From a virus, in the IMG/VR virus record IMGVR_UViG_3300009508_000011, positions 124,001-188,000 of that record: DNA of 64,000 bases, one strand, 5' to 3'. Positions 58,919 through 64,000 of the stretch are shown here, piece by piece. The notes below the pieces were generated by a model. It was not told where the DNA came from, did no database searches, and was given only the letters and a program-made list of their open reading frames with translations. The position numbers and the translations under genes were made by a program. Every line of letters begins with the position of its first letter. Within the stretch, counting starts at the first letter, position 1.

Positions 58919-59539
58919 TTAAAGTTCCAACGTATCTAGAATGGTGCAAATCTTCTTAGTCCACGTTTCATTCTTATCGGCACCAATGACTAATAACTCA
59001 TCTGGTTTAAACCAACCGTACCAATATAGCTCATCTTCCACTGGGTTAGGCATTAGGTCTTCTTGGTCTAGATGTACCACGGTAACCAATGCAACATATT
59101 GTCTATCGGTAATGGTTTCATCAGCGGCTATTGCATATTCTAGAGTTTCAGATTTAATAATCTCTACATCATCACCAATTACTACTTCTTCTTCAATTTC
59201 ACGTGAAGATGCTTTTAAGATAGCTGCCTCTATATCTATAATAGAATTGTTGTGTTGTAGGTCGCGTAGCTCAAAGTGTCCACCTACACCTAACGTTATC
59301 TTACCGCGCAATGCTTCGTGTTGATGGTCGTCCCTTCTCATAAAGGCTGCCACCTTACCATGACAAACAAAAATTGTAAGGGGCATAAGTTTACGATAGT
59401 TAAAATCGTTTAGTAAAGACGCTCTACGTTTTAAAACGATATGGTCGGAAAGTTTACTTGGTAACCTAACAATGCCATCTGTTCTTTCAGTAACTATTGA
59501 TGCGGGAATAGCTACTATGTGTTCTTGATATTCTATCAT
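58919..59539 (-). CDS. Nudix hydrolase family protein
   Basis: The 206-residue protein carries a Nudix box: ...EAAILKASSREIEEEVVIGDD, with REIEEE at about 113-118, and a Gly-rich loop GVGGHFELRDL upstream (84-94). The spacing from the Glu before the box to Arg is eight rather than seven, and a 10-15 residue insertion lies between the Gly loop and the helix, so it is a divergent member. It probably hydrolyses a nucleoside-diphosphate derivative; the substrate cannot be told. CGGAAG precedes the ATG. It is the only minus-strand gene among the fibre genes. Confidence 0.85.
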   Translation of the reverse strand: MIEYQEHIVAIPASIVTERTDGIVRLPSKLSDHIVLKRRASLLNDFNYRKLMPLTIFVCHGKVAAFMRRDDHQHEALRGKITLGVGGHFELRDLQHNNSIIDIEAAILKASSREIEEEVVIGDDVEIIKSETLEYAIAADETITDRQYVALVTVVHLDQEDLMPNPVEDELYWYGWFKPDELLVIGADKNETWTKKICTILDTLEL

Positions 59540-59588
59540 TGATATTTCTTCCGTCTGTTAATATAGTCAAAACAATAATGAATCGAGT

Positions 59589-59617
59589 AAAAAATACCCT
59601 TGTAAGTAATAGCTAAA
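59589..59617 (+). promoter_or_regulatory. Class I promoter-like site on the + strand before the fibre-attachment gene
   Basis: AAAAAATAC (59589-59597), 15 bases, then CTAAA (59613-59617). The first box is exact but the second is poor. It lies about 100 bases upstream of the start at 59713. Confidence 0.4.
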
Positions 59618-59712
59618 GATTACGGGCTATCCTATGAGTAGTGTCTCCGGAGATGCTGCTGTAGGTATAATTCGTACCCAATTTTTTCGAAAAAATAAAT
59701 GGAGAGACTCCA

Positions 59713-60072
59713 ATGATTATTTTGGACATCATTACGTCTACCGAGAGTGGACGTAACAACTTTATACCTGAAGAGGGACAGTTCCTAGTCTGTACCGATT
59801 CTGAGAAGTTGTATCTAGGTGATGGCATAGCCGTGGGTGGAATACCAACCACTAAAAAAGCGGTTAGATTAGGTGTAGGTCTCGATGAGTTAGGACTCAA
59901 AGAAACCATGGAATCACACTACGTCATAGCCATTCCTGAAGAAAAACGTACTGATGAAACAGAAGGCAGTATGTTCCTTGTAACCGATGAGAGTCAAGAA
60001 CCTATGTTCGGCTCCGCAAAAGAACCGAATGCTGACGATTATCTCGTTGGTGATATCGTGTTCGTATACTAA
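59713..60072 (+). CDS. Small Mtd-N-like protein, 119 aa
   Basis: GGAGAG precedes the ATG. Residues about 5-48 (IITSTESGRNNFIPEEGQFLVCTDSEKLYLGDGIAVGGIPT) match in pattern the N-terminal attachment domain of the fibre at 57724 (Gly-x(1-2)-Leu..., (C/T)TD(S/T).K(I/L)Y.GDG.A.GG). The C-terminal half is polar (EGSMFLVTDESQEPMFG, then DYLVGDIVFVY). It ends 14 bases before the Thr/Ser-repeat protein, so it may link that protein to the particle. No other function is known. Confidence 0.65.
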   Translation: MIILDIITSTESGRNNFIPEEGQFLVCTDSEKLYLGDGIAVGGIPTTKKAVRLGVGLDELGLKETMESHYVIAIPEEKRTDETEGSMFLVTDESQEPMFGSAKEPNADDYLVGDIVFVY

Positions 60073-60086
60073 GTGGGGAGTTGATA

Positions 60087-63000
60087 ATGTCACAGTTAGA
60101 TGTTTTAATGCGCGACCAGCATTCCCTACTGCGTGTACGCAAGATAATGCAGAAGCAAACAGACGGTGCGTGGAATACCATGTACTCTCTAAGTAACGAT
60201 GCTGAAGTTTCTACTGCATGGGAAACTGGTGTGCAAACCCAGACCCAATGGGATTCTATTTTCACCACTAGTCACAGCACAATCAGTGCGTTTGATACTG
60301 ACGTTGTTACTAGTAAACAAACAGGCACGGCTTGGATTACTGACCGAACTACCGACGCTTCTAGAATAACTGCTGCTTCTACTCAAACAGAGTGGACTAC
60401 CAGTCGTATTACAGAACACGCTACTTCTCAGGATACCCAAACCAACTGGAACATTCAGACGACAACTTCTTTTGTTACTGACCAAACCACACAAACCGAT
60501 TGGACGTCTAATCGTCAAACTGACTATAGCTATTCTAAGTCAACTACGACCAATTGGACTACTGTTGTGGATACAACTTTAACTACCAATAGAAGTACAA
60601 CGACTCAATGGACGACGTCTCACTCGTCAGCTACTATGTGGACTACAAGTCACAGTACTGATTATAATACGTCACATACTACTACTACCTCATGGAATAC
60701 CAGTCAGGCTACCAACAAGTCAACTACGACCCAATGGACTACTGCCCGCGATACAAGTAATAGTACTTCCAAGTCTACCAATACGGTATGGACAACTGGA
60801 CACGCAACGACTAGAACCACTACGGTTAATAAAAATACCGCAGGTACTACGTCACGCAGTACTAGTAGGTCTACCTCGACTGCGTTCAATACGTCAGTAA
60901 CAACTAGTCACAGTACTACAACTCTGTGGGGCACTGCTGTAACAACAACGTTCAGTACTAGTAGGTCCACGAGTACTAGTTATGGAACATCGTATAATAC
61001 AAGTAGAAGTACAGCTACCAGTTTCAATACTTCACACAGTACGACAAAGACCGCATCTAGAAGCACAACAACTTCTTACAATACTACCTGGGGAACTTCT
61101 CACGGTACGTCTAAGTCTACTTCGTATAGTGCAAGTACTAGTTGGACTACTTCGCATGGAACGTCTAGAAATACCTCTTATAGTGCTACTACTACTTGGA
61201 GTACTGCTAAATCAAAGACAACGTCTAGGTCTACGACAAAGTCAAAGACAACGTCTAGGTCTACGACCAAAGCAGCTAGTAGAACCACCACATGGACAAC
61301 TAACTATTGGACATTTTGGGGTGAGGATTGGGATGGTGCTGGTGGTTCAAGTAGACAGACAAGTAGAAGTACTTCTGGTACTACTTCCTGGAATTACTCT
61401 GCAACAACTAGTTTCAGTACTAGTTACGCTGCCAATACGTCGTATACAACCTCGTATTCAGCTAATACTAGTAGGTCTACGACCAAGTCTCGCTCTACTT
61501 CTTTAACAACTAGTTATAGCACTAGTAGGTCTACGACCAAGGCACGTACTACTAGCTACACTACTAGTTACAATACGTCTAAGTCTACGTCTAAATCTAC
61601 TAACACTTCTTGGGGTTACTCTGCCAATACTACGTATGGTACATCCAAGAATACTGTAACTACTTTTGGTACTTCCCACACCACTTCCAAGAGTACAAAT
61701 ACTTCTTGGAATACGTCACGTGGTACTACTAGAAACACGTCTAGAACCACAAGTACTGCGTATGGAACTACGTGGGTAACGTCTAAGAGTACTAACACTA
61801 CTTATAACACGACTTACGCCACAACTAAAGTTACTACGTCTAGTTGGTCAACTGGGTACACTACTAACTATGCCACTAACAAGTCAACTACGACTACGTG
61901 GACTACGACGAAGAGTACCAACGTGGTGACTGGTAAGTCAACAGATACTACATGGACAACATCGTGGGGTACGTCTAAATCCACTACGACTACTTACGCA
62001 ACTGCTAAGGATACTAATTACCAAACATCGTTCGGTACATTAACTAGTTATACGACTTCCAAGTCTACTACTACCTCCTTTACAACAGTTCGTGAGACTA
62101 ACAGAACCACAAGTCAGGCAACTAACACTGCTTGGTCGGTAAGTTCTACCACTAGTGTTGCAATGAGTACCTCGACCACCACGTCTTGGGACACAAGCAA
62201 GTCTACCTCTGAAGCTAGAAGTGGGACAACCACAACTGCATGGACTACATCGTATAGTACTAACGTGCAAACAACTATCATGACTACAACAAACTGGATG
62301 ACTTCATTCCAGCGTCAGACTGATATTGATGCAGGTAAGACAACTACAACAAACTGGGTCACTCAAGTGGCAACAACCACAAGTTGGACTACGTCTTATA
62401 GTACCGGTGTATCAACGGTTAAGTTTACCAATTCAAATTGGACGACTTCGGCCAATACCACTAAAGAGGTTGGTGAACTTACTACGTCGGCAACGACTAC
62501 GTGGACAACCATGCGTAATACCCAAAGTGTGTTCAATACCGCAGGTGATGCTTCTGTGGCTACGGATACTTCTTGGACTACCGCTAAATCTACGTTAACT
62601 GTTTGGTCAACGAATACTTCAGCGACTACTCAAACAACGTGGTCAACTGATGGTACCATGACCACTAGCGTTGAAATAACTTGGAATACTACCGAATCTC
62701 GTAATACAGATTTGGGTGCCGGTACTATGATTAGTACTGACTTCTTAGTTAGCACAAGTCGTTATAGTGACAGACAAACTGATGGCTCGTTCAATACTTC
62801 CGTATCCACTGCAACTGCATGGGCTACTGATACAGTTAAGTCAACGACAACATCGTGGCAAACTACTATATCAACCACCACTACGGTAGCTGGTAATGTA
62901 CAAACTACGACTACGTGGACTACGTCTTACAGCACAACTGCTGATGTTACGTATACTACAAATGCTGACTACACTACCCAGTGGACTACTGCTAGACAGA

Positions 63001-63158
63001 CAGATGTATTACATGCTACGTCGGTTCTAACATCGACTTCTTGGAATACTACTGATTACTACGGTGCAGAGCGTACTACATCACAAGTTGCCTCAACAGC
63101 TTGGATAACTGGTGAAGAACGTCAAACAACGTGGGTTACTAGTCGAACTACTTCTTAA
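60087..63158 (+). CDS. Thr/Ser/Trp tetrad-repeat protein, likely tail adhesin or fibre
   Basis: The frame opens at TTG 60081, but the ATG at 60087, six bases after GGGGAG, is the start. The 1023-residue protein has a short polar N-terminal domain (about 1-50). Almost all of the remainder is a four-residue pattern (T/S)(T/S)(x)(x), in which positions 3-4 alternate aromatic (W, Y, F), basic (R, K, H) and N, e.g. TSRSTSTSYGTSYNTSRS. Its only break is YWTFWGEDWDGAGGSS near residue 410. There is no signal peptide or membrane segment. The gene lies in the fibre/host-recognition module after a small Mtd-N-like protein, so an elongated tail adhesin is likely; the fold is unknown. Similar TS-rich repeat proteins occur in other large phages, but none is characterised to my knowledge. 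Confidence 0.75.
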   Translation: MSQLDVLMRDQHSLLRVRKIMQKQTDGAWNTMYSLSNDAEVSTAWETGVQTQTQWDSIFTTSHSTISAFDTDVVTSKQTGTAWITDRTTDASRITAASTQTEWTTSRITEHATSQDTQTNWNIQTTTSFVTDQTTQTDWTSNRQTDYSYSKSTTTNWTTVVDTTLTTNRSTTTQWTTSHSSATMWTTSHSTDYNTSHTTTTSWNTSQATNKSTTTQWTTARDTSNSTSKSTNTVWTTGHATTRTTTVNKNTAGTTSRSTSRSTSTAFNTSVTTSHSTTTLWGTAVTTTFSTSRSTSTSYGTSYNTSRSTATSFNTSHSTTKTASRSTTTSYNTTWGTSHGTSKSTSYSASTSWTTSHGTSRNTSYSATTTWSTAKSKTTSRSTTKSKTTSRSTTKAASRTTTWTTNYWTFWGEDWDGAGGSSRQTSRSTSGTTSWNYSATTSFSTSYAANTSYTTSYSANTSRSTTKSRSTSLTTSYSTSRSTTKARTTSYTTSYNTSKSTSKSTNTSWGYSANTTYGTSKNTVTTFGTSHTTSKSTNTSWNTSRGTTRNTSRTTSTAYGTTWVTSKSTNTTYNTTYATTKVTTSSWSTGYTTNYATNKSTTTTWTTTKSTNVVTGKSTDTTWTTSWGTSKSTTTTYATAKDTNYQTSFGTLTSYTTSKSTTTSFTTVRETNRTTSQATNTAWSVSSTTSVAMSTSTTTSWDTSKSTSEARSGTTTTAWTTSYSTNVQTTIMTTTNWMTSFQRQTDIDAGKTTTTNWVTQVATTTSWTTSYSTGVSTVKFTNSNWTTSANTTKEVGELTTSATTTWTTMRNTQSVFNTAGDASVATDTSWTTAKSTLTVWSTNTSATTQTTWSTDGTMTTSVEITWNTTESRNTDLGAGTMISTDFLVSTSRYSDRQTDGSFNTSVSTATAWATDTVKSTTTSWQTTISTTTTVAGNVQTTTTWTTSYSTTADVTYTTNADYTTQWTTARQTDVLHATSVLTSTSWNTTDYYGAERTTSQVASTAWITGEERQTTWVTSRTTS
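60240..63150 (+). repeat. 12-base tandem coding repeats in the Thr/Ser protein
   Basis: The region is a long array of four-codon units (ACT/ACA/ACG/ACC, AGT/TCT, x, x) with varied codon choice. Local exact copies exist: a 26-base block at 61212-61237 recurs at 61242-61267 with 30-base spacing. ACTAGT recurs often. Synonymous codon variation is wide, which argues for protein-level selection or recombination mixing, not recent slippage alone. Confidence 0.8.
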
Positions 63159-63166
63159 TCTAAAAT

Positions 63167-63186
63167 GGGGTTGTTTATTCAACCCC
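63167..63186 (+). terminator. Hairpin after the Thr/Ser repeat gene
   Basis: GGGGTTG-TTTATT-CAACCCC, eight bases after the stop, followed by TTCGTTT. A modest terminator. Confidence 0.6.
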
Positions 63187-63207
63187 TTCGTTTAAAGGAT
63201 GGTTAAA

Positions 63208-63975
63208 TTGAATGACGTGACAAATAACCGTGCCTCTGTCTTCAGTCAAGTTTGCGGAAAGAGAGGTATTGAATTATCAACTTCCCACAGAGTAAATACT
63301 GGAGTATACGGTAAAGGCAAAGATTTGATTTATGGGGAACTACTAGGTGGGGTGATACTATTACCTAAGTCTCTAGGCCTTCGTATTAGAACTTTGAATG
63401 AGGTTATGGACAATAGGGAACACGATGATTTCATCAAAGACCTTATTCCGGTACATCAAGAAACAACTAACAATGCCAAGGTTGTTGTTCTACCGGAACG
63501 TTTTGTCTTGGAAATGACCCCTAAGTGTTGTAATCAAATAGTTGATTGGGCTGCTGGTGAACCATGTTTCGTTATACCTATGGGGGATACCCCTCCTGAA
63601 CTAATTGCAGGACTCCATAAGACAGGTGACAATTTTACTATACTATCAACAAATACTGATAGACATGCCCTAATGGTTAGGTCCAAGGAAGCTATGTTCA
63701 GTACAGTAGACGCATTGGGTATTGTGGCTGTTTGGTACAATAAACCTTTCTCTTTTTTGAAAGAAGGTGGTAAACATGACTTTGGTCCGTTTAGACTAAT
63801 AAATATTTTATTAGCTAATGACCTAACCAATAGACGTATACGTCTAAACAATTTACTTAATTCGGAACTTGGTGGGTTTTTTTTACCAACAAAAAATGGT
63901 ATTAATGAACTTAACAAATTCCTAGATTATTACGAGGATAGACATGGAAAATTTACCAATACACATCGCACTTAA
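63208..63975 (+). CDS. Unknown protein, 255 aa, probable TTG start
   Basis: An ATG at 63199 has AAAGG directly against it, while the in-frame TTG at 63208 has eight-base spacing from AAAGGA; TTG is used elsewhere in this phage. The protein is mixed, with beta segments (VNTGVYGKGKDLIYGELLGGVILLPKSLGLRI) and two Cys pairs (PKCCNQIVDWAAGEPCFVIP). No domain is recognised. The last 32 bases overlap the next gene. Confidence 0.6.
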   Translation: MNDVTNNRASVFSQVCGKRGIELSTSHRVNTGVYGKGKDLIYGELLGGVILLPKSLGLRIRTLNEVMDNREHDDFIKDLIPVHQETTNNAKVVVLPERFVLEMTPKCCNQIVDWAAGEPCFVIPMGDTPPELIAGLHKTGDNFTILSTNTDRHALMVRSKEAMFSTVDALGIVAVWYNKPFSFLKEGGKHDFGPFRLINILLANDLTNRRIRLNNLLNSELGGFFLPTKNGINELNKFLDYYEDRHGKFTNTHRT

Positions 63976-64000
63976 CATGACTAGTGCATGTAACATGGAT
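63944..64000 (+). CDS. Start of a gene cut by the right window edge
   Basis: ATG at 63944 with GAGG six bases upstream and 19 open codons to the end (MENLPIHIALNMTSACNMD). It overlaps the previous gene by 32 bases, a spacing seen elsewhere in the window, which supports it as a real coupled gene. Product unknown. Confidence 0.45.
   Translation, partial: MENLPIHIALNMTSACNMD

Noticed and set aside
60240-63150. Possible CRISPR-like or satellite array
   Set aside because: The 12-base periodicity is fully explained by a four-residue coding repeat in one long open frame; there are no constant repeats with unique spacers.

Overview
The window is a 64-kb piece of a large ('jumbo') lytic tailed phage with a contractile tail, related to the phiKZ group. 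The main evidence is a contractile-tail sheath and tube pair (2.1-5.1 kb), and a multisubunit RNA polymerase coded by the phage: a full-length beta-like subunit at 13.8-17.8 kb, and an N-terminal half of beta' carrying the ADFDGD metal-binding motif at 18.2-19.8 kb. These lie in one block with a T4 gp21-type prohead protease, a 2136-residue tape-measure-like virion protein and a baseplate-like protein. In phiKZ the homologous block is, from memory, gp175-gp178-gp180-gp181. The DNA is AT-rich, almost every gene has a strong Shine-Dalgarno site, and there is no integrase, repressor, insertion sequence, tRNA or CRISPR array. The two-component spanins imply a Gram-negative host. The genus cannot be read from the sequence.

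Layout. 0-2 kb: two minus-strand genes of unknown, probably structural, function. 2.1-5.1 kb (+): tail sheath and tube. 5.2-10.5 kb (-): small unknown genes, many with their own terminators, including a DUF488-like protein and two tandem paralogues. 10.6-19.8 kb (-): prohead protease, unknown virion-type genes and the RNA polymerase subunits. 19.9-28.3 kb (+): tape measure with a degenerate M23 peptidase domain, then a baseplate-like protein. 28.3-34.5 kb: mostly unknown, with a YspA/SLOG protein. 34.6-46.7 kb: DNA metabolism and lysis, with a UvsX/RecA-like ATPase, an RNase H fused to a long C-terminal domain, an i-spanin/o-spanin pair, thioredoxin and an SbcC/gp46-like ATPase. 46.7-47.4 kb: the only long gap, AT-rich and hairpin-rich. 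47.4-55.9 kb: unknown accessory genes, a candidate DUF2829/Tad2-like protein, and a (+) gene for the central tail spike. 56.0-64.0 kb: host-recognition module with two fibre-type proteins, a Nudix hydrolase, a small Mtd-N-like protein, a 1023-residue Thr/Ser protein built on a four-residue repeat, and two further genes, the last cut by the window edge.

Regulation. Two promoter-like motifs recur before genes. One is AAAAAATAC, 15 bases, then a TATRG/TATG box. The other is a 24-bp motif centred on ATATRTGYGTGA (as read on the + strand) ahead of three minus-strand transcription units. The first fits promoters for a phage-coded polymerase, because its downstream TATG box resembles known phiKZ-type promoters. 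Many transcripts also end with a repeated GACGRCATAAA element just after the stop codon and before the terminator hairpin. Structural genes on + alternate with metabolic and accessory genes on -, and many gene ends carry bidirectional or back-to-back terminators.
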